Of a stretch of 64,000 bases of DNA, positions 52,401-63,399 are shown piece by piece (positions within the stretch are counted from its first letter, which is position 1; every line of letters begins with the position of its first letter). Source of the DNA: Geodermatophilus amargosae. Lineage in GTDB: Bacteria; Actinomycetota; Actinomycetes; Mycobacteriales; Geodermatophilaceae. Under the pieces are notes generated by a model. It worked only from the letters and a program-made list of their open reading frames with translations, had not been told where the DNA came from and made no database searches. Made by a program: the position numbers and the translations under genes. The stretch is from contig NZ_FPBA01000025.1 in the NCBI RefSeq assembly GCF_900116515.1, positions 1-64,000 on the forward strand. The letters run 5' to 3'.

Positions 52401-52534
52401 GGGTGCTGGTCGTCGGTCAGCGGCGTGACCTCCGGCGGGCCTCATGGGCGCCTCCCGACGGGGGCTGTCTGACGGCTACGCCTGCCGACACGCTCCACCG
52501 TGAGGGGATCCGCCGCAGGTCGAGTGCGGAGTCG

Positions 52535-52606
52535 TGGGCGCGGCAGGGATCGAACCTGCGACCGCTCGCTTGTAAGGCGAGAGCTCTCCCGCTGAGCTAC
52601 GCGCCC
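52535..52606 (-). tRNA. tRNA-Val (anticodon UAC)
   Basis: Read on the minus strand: acceptor GGGCGCG pairing with CGCGCCC, D-arm GCTCAGCGGGAGAGC, anticodon arm CTCGCCTTACAAGCGAG with anticodon TAC, T-arm GCAGGTTCGATCCCTGC, discriminator A. 72 nt, no encoded CCA. All four stems pair. Confidence 0.95.
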
Positions 52607-52673
52607 CGCGCGCCCAGGGTAGGTGCCCCGGGCGGCGGTACGGGGAGCGCCGCCCGGACGCCCCCCGGAGGGA

Positions 52674-53135
52674 TCAGGCCGCGATCTTGGCGACGGCGTC
52701 CTTCCAGCCGGACTGCTCGCGCGCGTCACCGGGCTGGTTGACCTCGGTGAACGCGATCTTCCCCTCGGCGTCGACGAGGAAGGTGCCGCGTACGGCCATG
52801 CCGGCCTTGTCGTTGAACACCCCGTAGGCCTGGGCGGTGGCGCCGTGCGGCCAGAAGTCGCTCAGCAGCGGGAAGTCGAAGCCCTCCTGCGCCTTGAACG
52901 CCTTGAGGCTGAACGCCGGGTCGGTGCTGATCGCGACCACCTTCACGCCGGCGTCGGTGTAGGTGGCCAGCTCGTCGCGCAGCTGGCACAGCTCGCCGGT
53001 GCAGATGCCGGAGAACGCGAACGGGTAGAAGACGACGAGCACCGGCGTCCCCCGCAGGTCGGCGAGGGAGACGACCTGGCGGTCCTGGTCGGGCAGGCTG
53101 AACTCGGGCGCGACGTCACCGACGGAGAGGCTCAT
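52674..53135 (-). CDS. ahpE: AhpE-type peroxiredoxin
   Basis: A 153-aa thiol peroxidase that reduces peroxides. The peroxidatic Cys is in FSGICTGELCQLRDEL (Cys45), and LLSDFWPHGATAQAYGVFN is the conserved AhpE segment; a second Cys follows five residues later. The start MSLSVGDVAPEFSLPDQD is the family start. Gene order next to DUF3052 and aceE is as in mycobacteria (Rv2238c, Rv2239c, Rv2241). Confidence 0.88.
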   Translation of the reverse strand: MSLSVGDVAPEFSLPDQDRQVVSLADLRGTPVLVVFYPFAFSGICTGELCQLRDELATYTDAGVKVVAISTDPAFSLKAFKAQEGFDFPLLSDFWPHGATAQAYGVFNDKAGMAVRGTFLVDAEGKIAFTEVNQPGDAREQSGWKDAVAKIAA

Positions 53136-53184
53136 GCGCCCGATCGTGCCGCACGTGCCGATGTGGCCTCGCAGCGGGACGTCC

Positions 53185-53610
53185 TCAGCGGCGGGTGCGC
53201 GCCGTCTTCGGGGTGACCAGCCGGATCCCCGACCAGTCCTTGGCGGCGGAGATGCTGCTGGTCTGGGCCAGCCCCGCGGTGGGGGCCGCCTCGGTGACGT
53301 CACCGGGCTCGACGTGGCCGGGACGCCCGGACTTGGGCACCAGCAGCCACACGACACCGTCGTCGGCGAGGGAGGCGATCGCGTCGACGAGCGCGTCGAC
53401 GAGGTCGCCGTCGTCCTCGCGCCACCAGAGGAGGACGACGTCGGCGACCTCGTCGGTGTCCTCGTCGACCATCTCGCTGCCCGAGGTGTCGACGATCGAG
53501 TCGCGCAGGTCCTCGTCGGCGTCCTCGTCCCAGCCGAGCTCCTGCACGACCATGCCCGGTTTGATGCCCAGGCGGGCCGCCATGCCGGCGCTGCCCGAGT
53601 CGACGCTCAT
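53185..53610 (-). CDS. DUF3052 protein
   Basis: A 141-aa acidic protein of the actinobacterial DUF3052 family: MAARLGIKPGMVVQELGWDE at the start, DVVLLWWREDDGDLVDALVD in the middle, WLLVPKSGRPGHVEP and DWSGIRLVTPK at the end. Function unknown. It is always found close to ahpE and aceE in actinobacteria as I recall. It is read leftward and divergent from aceE across about 315 bp. Confidence 0.85.
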   Translation of the reverse strand: MSVDSGSAGMAARLGIKPGMVVQELGWDEDADEDLRDSIVDTSGSEMVDEDTDEVADVVLLWWREDDGDLVDALVDAIASLADDGVVWLLVPKSGRPGHVEPGDVTEAAPTAGLAQTSSISAAKDWSGIRLVTPKTARTRR

Positions 53611-53926
53611 CCCTGCTGTTCCTCCGAGGTGTGGCCGGCCGCCCGCGTTGCGCAGGCAGGCACGAGGCGCCGAGTGACGGGCGCGTGGGAGTCGTGGGGG
53701 CCGACGGCGGACACGACCGGCGGGGAGTCCACCCGCTGCCTGGTCATGTCACCCCTCTCGTGCCCGGAAAGCGCTGTCCCGACGGCGTCGGTCTGCGTGG
53801 GCAGGAGCGTAGGGCATGCCTGGTGACGCGCAAGCGCTCGTCGGCGACGCGCCCGAGGGGCCCCGTCCACCGCTGGCCGGGAGGTCTCACGTGACGCGGA
53901 CCATCCCGGCGCGCGACGATGGACCC

Positions 53927-56725
53927 ATGAGCGCTCCGCAGCAGAGTGGCGACCCCACCCGCGACGCCGGCCGGCCCCGCGCGGTCATCACCGACGGGCT
54001 CCCCAGCCAGCTGGTCGACACCGATCCCGACGAGACCCAGGAGTGGGTCGAGTCGCTCGACAGCGTCGTCGAGCACGCAGGCCGCGGGCGGGCCCGCTAC
54101 CTCATGCTCAAGATGCTGCAGCGCAGCCGTGAGCAGCAGGTGGGTGTGCCGGCCCTCCGCAGCACCGACTACATCAACACGATCCCGCCCGAGCGGGAGC
54201 CGTACTTCCCCGGCGACGAGGACACCGAGCGGCGCATCCGCGCCTACATCCGCTGGAACGCCGCGATCATGGTCCACCGGGCGCAGCGGCCCGGCATCGG
54301 CGTCGGCGGCCACATCTCCTCCTACGCCTCCTCCGCCTCGCTCTACGAGGTCGGCTTCAACCACTTCTTCCGCGGCAAGGACCACCCCGGCGGCGGCGAC
54401 CAGATCTGGTTCCAGGGTCACGCCTCCCCCGGCATCTACGCGCGTGCCTTCCTCGAGGGCCGGCTCAGCGAGCAGCAGCTCGACGGCTTCCGGCAGGAGG
54501 TCAGTCACCCCGGCGGCGGGCTGTCGAGCTACCCGCACCCGCGGCTCATGCCGGACTTCTGGGAGTTCCCCAGCGTCTCCATGGGCCTGGGCCCGATGAA
54601 CGCGATCTACCAGGCCCGGTTCAACCGGTACCTGCACGCCCGCGGCGTCAAGGACACCTCCGACCAGCACGTCTGGGCCTTCCTCGGCGACGGCGAGATG
54701 GACGAGCCCGAGTCGCTCGGCATGATCGGTCTCGCTGCCCGCGAGGAGCTGGACAACCTCACCTTCGTCGTCAACTGCAACCTGCAGCGGCTCGACGGCC
54801 CGGTGCGCGGCAACGGCAAGGTCATCCAGGAGCTGGAGTCGTTCTTCCGCGGCGCCGGCTGGAACGTGATCAAGGTGATCTGGGGCCGCGAGTGGGACCC
54901 GCTGCTGTCGGCCGACCGTGACGGCGCCCTGGTCAACCTGATGAACCAGACGCCCGACGGGGACTACCAGACCTACAAGGCCGAGGACGGCGCGTTCGTC
55001 CGCGAGCACTTCTTCGGGCGCGACCCGCGCACCCGCAAGCTCGTGGAGCACATGAGCGACAAGGACGTCTGGGACCTCTCCCGCGGCGGGCACGACTACC
55101 GCAAGGTGTACGCGGCGTTCAAGGCGGCCGTGGAGCACAAGGGCCAGCCGACGGTCATCCTCGCCAAGACCATCAAGGGCTGGACGCTGGGCAGCCACTT
55201 CGAGGGCCGCAACTCCACGCACCAGATGAAGAAGCTGACCGCGGAGGACCTCGCCGCCTTCCGCGACCGGCTCTACCTGCCGATCCCCGACGAGGCGCTC
55301 GACAAGACCCTGCCGCCCTACTACAAGCCCGAGCCGGACTCCGACGAGATGCAGTACATGCTCGAGCGGCGCCGGACCCTGGGTGGCGCGGTGCCGCGCC
55401 GCCGAGCGGAGTTCAAGACGCTCAAGGCGCCCGAGGACAAGGCCTTCGACGTCCTGCGGCGCGGCTCGGGCAAGCAGGAGGTGGCGACGACGATGGCGTT
55501 CGTCCGCCTGCTCAAGGAGCTGCTGAAGGACGTGGAACTCGGCCCGCGCTTCGTGCCGATCATCCCCGACGAGGCGCGCACGTTCGGCCTGGACAGCCTC
55601 TTCTCGTCGCACAAGATCTACAACCCGGCCGGGCAGCGCTACACCTCGGTCGACCGGGAGCTGATGCTGGCCTATAAGGAGTCCGAGCAGGGCGTCATCC
55701 TGCACGAGGGCATCAACGAGGCCGGCTCGACGGCGTCGTTCACCGCCGTCGGGACGTCGTACGCCACGCACGGCGAGCCGATGATCCCGATCTACATCTT
55801 CTACTCGATGTTCGGGTTCCAGCGGACCGGTGACTCGTTCTGGGCCGCCGCCGACCAGATGACCCGCGGCTTCGTCCTCGGTGCCACCGCCGGCCGGACG
55901 ACGCTCAACGGCGAGGGCCTGCAGCACGAGGACGGCCACTCATTGCTGCTGGCGCACACCAACCCGGCGGTGGTGTCCTACGACCCGGCCTTCTCCTACG
56001 AGGTCGGCCACATCACCCGGGACGCGCTGCTGCGCATGTACGGCGAGGACCCGGGCGCCCCGCTCGGCGGGCACCGCAGCCCCGACGTCATGTACTACCT
56101 GACCGTCTACAACGAGCCGTACAAGCAGCCGGCCGAGCCCGAGGACCTCGACGTCCAGGGGCTGCTCGCCGGCATGTACCGCTACGCCCCAGGCCACGGC
56201 GAGGGCTCCCGGGCACAGGTCCTGGCCTCGGGCGTGGCGGTGCCGTGGGCACTGCGGGCGCAGGAGCTGCTGCGCGAGGACTGGAGAGTGTCGGCCGACG
56301 TGTGGTCCGTGACGTCGTGGACCGAGCTGCGTCGGCAGGCCGACGCGTGCGAGGAGCACAACCTCCTGCACCCGGAGGAGGAGCCGCAGGTGCCGTACGT
56401 GACCCAGCGGCTGCAGGACGCCGAGGGGCCCGTCGTGGCGGTGTCGGACTGGATGCGGTCGGTGCCCGACCTGATCGCCCCGTACGTCCCGGGCGGGATG
56501 GCGACGCTGGGCACCGACGGGTTCGGCCTGTCCGACACCCGCCCGGCGCTGCGCCGGCACTTCCACGTCGACGCCGAGTCGATCGTCGTCCGGACGCTGG
56601 CCTCGCTGGCCGACCGCGGTCAGCTGGACCGCTCGACGGTCCGCGAGGCGGTGGAGAAGTACCGGATCCGCGACGTGCAGGCGGCGCCGGCCGAGGAGCG
56701 GACCGACCCCAGCCCGGCGACCTGA
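53927..56725 (+). CDS. aceE: pyruvate dehydrogenase E1 component, homodimeric
   Basis: A 932-aa AceE that decarboxylates pyruvate with thiamine diphosphate and passes the acetyl group to the E2 lipoyl domain. The thiamine motif is [10 protein letters not shown] with the matching NCN downstream. [39 protein letters not shown] and [21 protein letters not shown] are strongly conserved blocks. The start [10 protein letters not shown] is preferred over upstream in-frame codons. The 315-bp gap to the divergent DUF3052 gene holds its promoter. Confidence 0.97.
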   Translation: MSAPQQSGDPTRDAGRPRAVITDGLPSQLVDTDPDETQEWVESLDSVVEHAGRGRARYLMLKMLQRSREQQVGVPALRSTDYINTIPPEREPYFPGDEDTERRIRAYIRWNAAIMVHRAQRPGIGVGGHISSYASSASLYEVGFNHFFRGKDHPGGGDQIWFQGHASPGIYARAFLEGRLSEQQLDGFRQEVSHPGGGLSSYPHPRLMPDFWEFPSVSMGLGPMNAIYQARFNRYLHARGVKDTSDQHVWAFLGDGEMDEPESLGMIGLAAREELDNLTFVVNCNLQRLDGPVRGNGKVIQELESFFRGAGWNVIKVIWGREWDPLLSADRDGALVNLMNQTPDGDYQTYKAEDGAFVREHFFGRDPRTRKLVEHMSDKDVWDLSRGGHDYRKVYAAFKAAVEHKGQPTVILAKTIKGWTLGSHFEGRNSTHQMKKLTAEDLAAFRDRLYLPIPDEALDKTLPPYYKPEPDSDEMQYMLERRRTLGGAVPRRRAEFKTLKAPEDKAFDVLRRGSGKQEVATTMAFVRLLKELLKDVELGPRFVPIIPDEARTFGLDSLFSSHKIYNPAGQRYTSVDRELMLAYKESEQGVILHEGINEAGSTASFTAVGTSYATHGEPMIPIYIFYSMFGFQRTGDSFWAAADQMTRGFVLGATAGRTTLNGEGLQHEDGHSLLLAHTNPAVVSYDPAFSYEVGHITRDALLRMYGEDPGAPLGGHRSPDVMYYLTVYNEPYKQPAEPEDLDVQGLLAGMYRYAPGHGEGSRAQVLASGVAVPWALRAQELLREDWRVSADVWSVTSWTELRRQADACEEHNLLHPEEEPQVPYVTQRLQDAEGPVVAVSDWMRSVPDLIAPYVPGGMATLGTDGFGLSDTRPALRRHFHVDAESIVVRTLASLADRGQLDRSTVREAVEKYRIRDVQAAPAEERTDPSPAT

Positions 56726-56738
56726 CGTCAGGACCCCC

Positions 56739-57749
56739 TTGCCCCCCGCCACTCGCGAGCCCGCGGCGGGACCCTGCACGGGGGCCGCCCTCGCACCCGA
56801 CTCCGCCGCCGACGACGGCCCACGCGACGTGGCCGTCGTCGGCGGCGGGGTGGTCGGGCTGACCTGTGCGCTCGAGCTGGCACGGTCGGGGCACCGGGTC
56901 CGGGTGCACACCGCCGACCCGTGGCCCGCGACGACCTCCGCGGTGGCCGCCGCGATCTGGTTCCCCTACCGGGCAGCGCCCGTGGACGCCGTCCTGCGGT
57001 GGGGCGCCACCTCGCTGGAGGTCCTCACCCGGCTCGCCGCCGACCCGGCGACCGGGGTGCGGCTCCGCCCGGGCACCTTCGTGCACCGCACCCCCGAACC
57101 GGACCTGTGGTGGACGCCGGGGGTGCCCGGGGTCCGTCCGGCGGCCCCGGAGGAGCTCCCGCCCGGCGCCCGCGCCGGTACCCGCTGCACGCTGCCGGTG
57201 GTCGACACGGGGGCGTACCTGCCCTGGCTGGCCGCCGGGTGCGCCTCGGCCGGGGTGGCGACCGTGCCGGGTCGGGTCGCCGCACTCGACGAGGTGGCCG
57301 GCGACGTCGTCGTGGTGGCCGCCGGGCTGGGTTCGGGGCACCTCCTCGACGACGACACCGGCGTCCCCGTGCAGGGCCAGGTGGTCCGGCTGGCCGACCC
57401 GGGCCTGTCCGGCTGGGTGCTGGACCAGGACGGCCCGGCCGGGCTGACCTACGTCGTCCCCCGCGGCCGGGACGTCGTCTGCGGCGGGACGGCGGTGGAG
57501 GGGGCCACGGGCCGCGAGCCCGATCCGCGGGTGGAGGCGGCGATCCTGGAGCGGGCGTGCGCGCTGGTCCCCGAGCTGCGGGGTCAGCCGGTGCTGTCGC
57601 GGGCGGTGGGGCTGCGGCCGGCCCGGCCCACCGTCCGGCTGGAACGGCTGGAGATCGGCGGGCGGCCCGTCGTCGCCTGCTACGGGCACGGCGGCGCCGG
57701 TGTCACCCTCTCCTGGGGCTGCGCGGCCGAGGTCGCCGGTCTGGTGTGA
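56739..57749 (+). CDS. D-amino-acid oxidase-like FAD enzyme
   Basis: A 336-aa FAD-dependent oxidoreductase of the DAAO type, which oxidises D-amino acids to keto acids, ammonia and peroxide. The dinucleotide motif is VAVVGGGVVGL (about residue 35), with AAIWFPYRAAP, GQVVRLADP, TYVVPRGRDVVCGGTA and the FAD-binding end YGHGGAGVTLSWGCA. The annotated start is TTG 13 bp after the aceE stop; a later start just before the Rossmann loop is possible. Its 3' end overlaps the convergent hydrolase gene by 47 bp. Confidence 0.85.
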   Translation: MPPATREPAAGPCTGAALAPDSAADDGPRDVAVVGGGVVGLTCALELARSGHRVRVHTADPWPATTSAVAAAIWFPYRAAPVDAVLRWGATSLEVLTRLAADPATGVRLRPGTFVHRTPEPDLWWTPGVPGVRPAAPEELPPGARAGTRCTLPVVDTGAYLPWLAAGCASAGVATVPGRVAALDEVAGDVVVVAAGLGSGHLLDDDTGVPVQGQVVRLADPGLSGWVLDQDGPAGLTYVVPRGRDVVCGGTAVEGATGREPDPRVEAAILERACALVPELRGQPVLSRAVGLRPARPTVRLERLEIGGRPVVACYGHGGAGVTLSWGCAAEVAGLV

Positions 57750-58719
57750 GCCCGTCCCCGGGGAGGGGCCGCGCCGCCGCGTCGGCCAGCAGCAGGAGGG
57801 CCTGGGCCTCGGGTGAGTGCCCCGGACGGTCGAACCGGGGCGCGGCCGGTGCACCGGAGACCCTCCCCAGCCCGTCGAGGCTCGCGACGGCGGGAACGAG
57901 CAGCGCCCGCCCGACCGCTCCGTACGGCGCCGGCAGCCAGCCCTCGCCGGCTCCGGTCAGCGCCGCGTAGGACAGCGTCGCGGCCGCCGCGGGGTCGGCG
58001 CGCGACGCGTCGTCGTCGAGGACGTCCCCGAGGGTCCCGTCGGGCCGCCGGTGTGCCAGGCATCCGTCGAGCAGTGCCCGGAGCTCGGCCGCGAGCGCGG
58101 CGCCGGAGGCGGCCGGCAGGCGGCCCACCGTCCGCGCCAGGCCGGCGGCCACCCAGCCGTTGCCCGTGCCCCAGGCACGGTCGTCCGCGGGGCGGCCGGC
58201 GTCCTCGTCCCACCGGGCGCGCCACAGCCCGTCGGGTCGCCGCAACCGGGAGCGGTGGCCGTCCAGCTGGGCGAGCGCGGCGTCCCCGTGCCCGGCCGCG
58301 GCCAGCGGCGGCACGACCGTGCAGACCGTGTCGGCCCACACCTCGCGGGGACCGACCAGGTGGAACAGGGTGCCGTCGGCGGCGCGGGGCGCGGACCGCA
58401 GCAGCCACGCCCGCTGGCGGGCGGCGGCGGCTGTCAGGGCGGCGTCGCCCGTGCGGCGCGCCACCAGGTCCACGTACTCGCCGACGATGCCGCCGTTGAC
58501 GCTGCAGGCGGGATCGAGCTCGGCCAGCCGGCCGTCGGGCAGCTGCCGCGCGACGGCGTCGCCGACGAGCGCCCTCAGCGCGGAGTCCTCGCCGTCGCCG
58601 TCGAGGACCGCAGCCGTCAGGCCCTGGTCCCAGGAGTGCCGCTGGCAGACGAGCAGGGCGCCGAGCACCCGCCGGCGGGTCCCGTCGTCGAGCACGGGAC
58701 CCGCCGGCGGGCACTCCAT
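57703..58719 (-). CDS. GH105/GH88-like glycoside hydrolase
   Basis: A 338-aa (alpha/alpha)6-barrel-type hydrolase resembling unsaturated rhamnogalacturonyl hydrolases. HSWDQGLTAAVLDG near the start, a central VWADTVCTVVPPLA and GTGNGWVAAGLA are family landmarks; the Asp in VWADT is a candidate catalytic residue. Substrate specificity cannot be read from sequence. Its ATG overlaps the beta-glucosidase stop (TGATG), so it is the last gene of the sugar operon. Confidence 0.75.
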   Translation of the reverse strand: MECPPAGPVLDDGTRRRVLGALLVCQRHSWDQGLTAAVLDGDGEDSALRALVGDAVARQLPDGRLAELDPACSVNGGIVGEYVDLVARRTGDAALTAAAARQRAWLLRSAPRAADGTLFHLVGPREVWADTVCTVVPPLAAAGHGDAALAQLDGHRSRLRRPDGLWRARWDEDAGRPADDRAWGTGNGWVAAGLARTVGRLPAASGAALAAELRALLDGCLAHRRPDGTLGDVLDDDASRADPAAAATLSYAALTGAGEGWLPAPYGAVGRALLVPAVASLDGLGRVSGAPAAPRFDRPGHSPEAQALLLLADAAARPLPGDGLTPDRRPRPRSPRRG

Positions 58720-60119
58720 CAGGCCTCGTCGCGGTGGCGGCGCAGCAGCTCGGCGTAGGCCAGCCCGCTGTCCTTCGCGGTGCGCCGCTGGGTGGCGTAG
58801 TCCACGTGCACCAGCCCGAAGCGCTGGGCGTACCCGCGGGCCCACTCGTAGTTGTCCAGCAGCGACCAGGCGAAGTAGCCGCGCACGTCGGCGCCGCGCT
58901 CCATCGCCGCGGCCATGGCCGCGAGGTGGCGGACCAGGAAGTCGACCCGCTCGGGGTCGTGCACCGCGCCCTCGGCGTCGACCTCGTCGTCCCAGGCGGA
59001 GCCGTTCTCCGTGACGACGAGCGGCAGCCCCGGCGCGCGCCCGCCGATCCACAGCAGCAGGTCGGTGAACGCCTGCGGGCTGATGCCCCAGCCCATCGTC
59101 GTCGTCGGTCCCACCGGGTCGAGCTCGACGACGTCGCCGCCGCCGATGAACGACGTCGGCGGCTTGCCGGCCGGCCGGGTGCCGGCCCGCACCGTCTGCT
59201 CGAAGTAGTAGTTGACGCCCAGCCAGTCCAGCGGCGCGGCGATCGTCTCCAGGTCGCCGTCACGGACCGGCAGCGGGGCGCCGGCGGCCTCGAGGTCGGC
59301 GACGACGTCGGCCGGGTAGGCCCCGTTCACGACCGGCTCGAGGAACATCCGGTTCTGCTGGCCGTCGAGGCGGCGGGCCGCGTCGAGGTCGGCGGGGTCC
59401 TGGCTGGCCGGGTTCATCGGCGTGAAGTTGAGCGTGACGCCGAGCGAGGAGACGCCGGCCGCCCGCAGCCGGGCCGCGGCCAGGCCGTGGCCCAGCAGCA
59501 GGTGGTGGGTGGCGCGGGCGCCGGCGACGGAGTCCTGCAGCCCCGGTGCGTGCGCTCCGGACACGTGGCCGAGCAGGGCGCTGCACATCGGCTCGTTCAG
59601 CGTCGACCAGTGCGTCACCCGGTCACCGAGGGCGCCGACGACGACGGAGGCGTACTCGGCGAAGCGCTCGGCGGTGTCCCGGTCGGCCCAGCCGCCGCGG
59701 TCCTGCAGCGCCTGCGGCAGGTCCCAGTGGTAGAGCGTCAGCCAGGGCTGCACGCCGACGGCGAGCAGCTCGTCGACCAGCCGCCGGTAGAAGTCCAGCC
59801 CCCGCTGCTCGACCCGGCCGCCGCCCTCCGGCAGCACCCGCGGCCAGGACACGGAGAACCGGTACGCCGAGAGCCCGAGGCCGGCCATCAGCGCGACGTC
59901 GTCGCGGTAGCGGTGGTAGTGGTCGACGGCGACGTCGCCGGTGTGGCCCTGGTACGTGCGGCCGGGCGTGTGGCTGTAGGTGTCCCAGATCGAGGGGCCA
60001 CGGCCGTCCTCGGTGACGGCCCCCTCGATCTGGTAGGCGGCGGTCGCGGCACCGAAGACGAAGCCGGGCGGGAAGGTGAGGCCGGCGAGGGCGTCCTCGC
60101 GGATGTCGGTGCTGGTCAC
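58719..60119 (-). CDS. GH1 beta-glucosidase
   Basis: A 466-aa family 1 glycosidase, cytoplasmic, retaining. FPPGFVFGAATAAYQIEGAV at the start, acid/base Glu in STLNEPM and nucleophile Glu in LVVTENGSAWDDE, plus GYFAWSLLDNYEWARGY, are all intact. Start is GTG (VTSTDIREDA) after an AGGAG site about 12 nt upstream. It should split imported beta-glucosides such as cellobiose. It is downstream of the ATPase and permease genes. Confidence 0.93.
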   Translation of the reverse strand: MTSTDIREDALAGLTFPPGFVFGAATAAYQIEGAVTEDGRGPSIWDTYSHTPGRTYQGHTGDVAVDHYHRYRDDVALMAGLGLSAYRFSVSWPRVLPEGGGRVEQRGLDFYRRLVDELLAVGVQPWLTLYHWDLPQALQDRGGWADRDTAERFAEYASVVVGALGDRVTHWSTLNEPMCSALLGHVSGAHAPGLQDSVAGARATHHLLLGHGLAAARLRAAGVSSLGVTLNFTPMNPASQDPADLDAARRLDGQQNRMFLEPVVNGAYPADVVADLEAAGAPLPVRDGDLETIAAPLDWLGVNYYFEQTVRAGTRPAGKPPTSFIGGGDVVELDPVGPTTTMGWGISPQAFTDLLLWIGGRAPGLPLVVTENGSAWDDEVDAEGAVHDPERVDFLVRHLAAMAAAMERGADVRGYFAWSLLDNYEWARGYAQRFGLVHVDYATQRRTAKDSGLAYAELLRRHRDEA

Positions 60120-60249
60120 GGGAGGGGTTCTCCTCAGGGCAGGAGGGAGCACGGGCAGAGGGGGGCAGGGGTCACGGGCAGGGGGGGGGAGGGGTCACGG
60201 GCAGGGGGCAGCGCGGCGGCACCGGGGCCGCCGGGGGTGAAGCGGGAGT

Positions 60250-61350
<1,101 letters not shown>

Positions 61351-61403
61351 GGCTCAGGCGCCTCTCGGGGTGCGGGTCGGGACGGGGGTGGTGGACGGGC
61401 GCC

Positions 61404-62312
61404 TCATCCCTTGACCGCGCCCTGCATGATGCCGCCGACGATCTGCTTGCCGAGGACGACGAAGACCACGAGCACGGGCAGCGTCCCGATGAGCGTCCCG
61501 GCCATGATCACCGCGGTGTCGGGGACGTAGCCGCCGCCGAGACCGGCCAGCGCCACCTGCACGGTGGGGTTGTCCGTGGTCAGCGCGATGATCGGCCAGA
61601 AGAAGTCGTTCCAGGCGGTGAGGAACGTCAGCATCGCCAGCACCGCCATGGCCGGCCGGGCCACCGGCACGACCACCGACCAGAAGGTCCGCAGCGTCGA
61701 GGCGCCGTCGACGCGGGCGGCCTCGAGCAGCTCGTCGGGCAGCGCCTGGGAGAGAAACTGCCGCATGAAGAAGACGCCGAAGGCGCTGACCAGGGTGGGC
61801 AGCACGACGGCCTGCAGGTGGTCGACCCACTGCAGCTCGGCGATGAGGATGAACAGCGGGATGATCGCCAGCTGGGTCGGCACCATCATCGTGCCCACGA
61901 CCAGCGCGAGCAGGGCCCCGTTGCCGCGAAAGCGCAGCTTGGCGAAGGCGAAGCCGGCCAGGGTGCTGCAGAGGACGGTGCCCACGGTGATGCAGCTGGA
62001 CACGACGACGGAGTTGACGATGGCCAGGCCGATCGGCGCCTCCTCCATGGCCCGGCCGATGTTGGTGAACAGGTCGGCGTCGGGCAGGAACGGAGGCGGG
62101 GTGCCGGCGAGCTCGGCGTTGGTCTTCGAGGCCGCGACGGCGGTCCAGTAGAGCGGGAAGACCGACACCAGGGCGGTCAGGCCGAGCAGCACGTAGGTCA
62201 GCGGCCCGGCGGCGGTCACCTTCCCGGCCCGGCGGCCGCGACGGCGGCGGGGGGTGGCGACGGGGCCCGCCACGGACACGGTCTCCTGCGGTGCGGAAGC
62301 GAGGGTGGTCAT
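61404..62312 (-). CDS. sugar ABC permease, CebG/MalG-type
   Basis: A 302-aa permease with six helices and the EAA motif EAARVDGASTLRTFWSVVVP. The N-terminal tail is Arg-rich and cytoplasmic. It begins 8 bp before the stop of the other permease in the operon direction order, so both are translated together. Likely passes oligosaccharides such as cellobiose, by analogy with neighbours. Confidence 0.9.
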   Translation of the reverse strand: MTTLASAPQETVSVAGPVATPRRRRGRRAGKVTAAGPLTYVLLGLTALVSVFPLYWTAVAASKTNAELAGTPPPFLPDADLFTNIGRAMEEAPIGLAIVNSVVVSSCITVGTVLCSTLAGFAFAKLRFRGNGALLALVVGTMMVPTQLAIIPLFILIAELQWVDHLQAVVLPTLVSAFGVFFMRQFLSQALPDELLEAARVDGASTLRTFWSVVVPVARPAMAVLAMLTFLTAWNDFFWPIIALTTDNPTVQVALAGLGGGYVPDTAVIMAGTLIGTLPVLVVFVVLGKQIVGGIMQGAVKG

Positions 62313-62320
62313 GGCGGCTC

Positions 62321-63301
62321 CTACCGCTCGGCCCGGGCCCGCCGGCGCGCGAGCAGCGCGTAACCACCGACGACGACGAGGATGATGAGGAACATGGCCC
62401 ACGCGGTGGCGGCGGCCTGACCGAGGTGGAAGTTGGTCCAGCCCTGGTCGTACATGAGCAGGCCGAGGGTCTGGTACTGGTTGGACACCCCGCCGCTGGT
62501 CATGCCGTTGCCGCTGAACAGCAGCGGCTCCCCGAACAGCTGCACCGCGCCGATCGTCGAGACGACGATCGTGAACAGGATCGTCGGCTTGAGCGCCGGG
62601 ATCGTGACGTGCAGGAACTGCTGCCAGCGGCTGGCGCCGTCCAGGGTCGCGGCCTCGTAGAGGTCGCCCGGGATGGCCTGCATGGCGGCCAGGTAGATGA
62701 GCGCGTTGTACCCGGTCCACCGCCAGGTGACGATCACCGAGATGGCGAACTGACTGGTCCAGGTGCCGCTCTCCCAGTCCACCCGGTCGAAGCCGACGGC
62801 CTCCAGGAGGGTGTTGATCAGCCCGTAGTCGTGGCCGAAGAGCTGGGCGAAGACCAGCGTGGCCGCGGCGATGCTGGTGGCGTAGGGCATGAGCATCGCG
62901 ACCCGGTAGAAGGTCCGGCCGCGCAGCTTGTAGTTGAGCAGGTGCGCCAGGCCCAGGGCCATAGCCAGCTGCGGCACCGTGGAGAGGACGCCGATGGTCA
63001 GCGTGTTCCTCGCGGCGTTCCAGAAGAACTCGTTCTGCAGCAGTGCGGTGTAGTTGCCCAGCCCGACGAACTCCGCGCCGTCGATGTCGGACAGCCGCAC
63101 CTCGTGCAGGGAGATCCACGCGGTGTAGAGGAACGGGTAGAGGCTGAAGCAGGCGAAGAGGACGAAGAACGGGGCGACGTAGGCGTAGCCCCAGCGGTTG
63201 CGGGTGAGCCGGCGCCGGCGGCGGACCGGAGGGCCCGGCGGTGGCGCGGGTGGCGGTGCGGCGGCCGCCGCGACCCGGGGGTCGTCGCTGGCGATGGTCA
63301 T
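62321..63301 (-). CDS. sugar ABC permease, CebF/MalF-type
   Basis: A 326-aa permease with six helices after a Pro/Ala-rich N-terminus. EAA motif EAATLDGASRWQQFLHVTIP; the FALKIAGV-type loop of the ATPase would dock here. Encoded just upstream of the second permease. Confidence 0.9.
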   Translation of the reverse strand: MTIASDDPRVAAAAAPPPAPPPGPPVRRRRRLTRNRWGYAYVAPFFVLFACFSLYPFLYTAWISLHEVRLSDIDGAEFVGLGNYTALLQNEFFWNAARNTLTIGVLSTVPQLAMALGLAHLLNYKLRGRTFYRVAMLMPYATSIAAATLVFAQLFGHDYGLINTLLEAVGFDRVDWESGTWTSQFAISVIVTWRWTGYNALIYLAAMQAIPGDLYEAATLDGASRWQQFLHVTIPALKPTILFTIVVSTIGAVQLFGEPLLFSGNGMTSGGVSNQYQTLGLLMYDQGWTNFHLGQAAATAWAMFLIILVVVGGYALLARRRARAER

Positions 63302-63399
63302 GCGGGGCCTTCCAGGGGGTTCTCGGGCGGGGTCCCTCGGACGGGGTGGAGCCGGCCGGTGCCCGCGGGTGGACGCGCGCGGGCACCGGCCGGGGTCTG

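Larger units (their letters stand above)
49865..52579. mobile_element. relic of a small tRNA-Val-integrated element
   Basis: Bounded by the att-like duplicate on the left and the tRNA-Val gene on the right, with an integrase relic next to the tRNA 3' end and one intact cargo gene for a secreted Gly-rich repeat protein. About 2.7 kb. The arrangement is seen directly; that it was a mobile element is inference. Confidence 0.5.
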
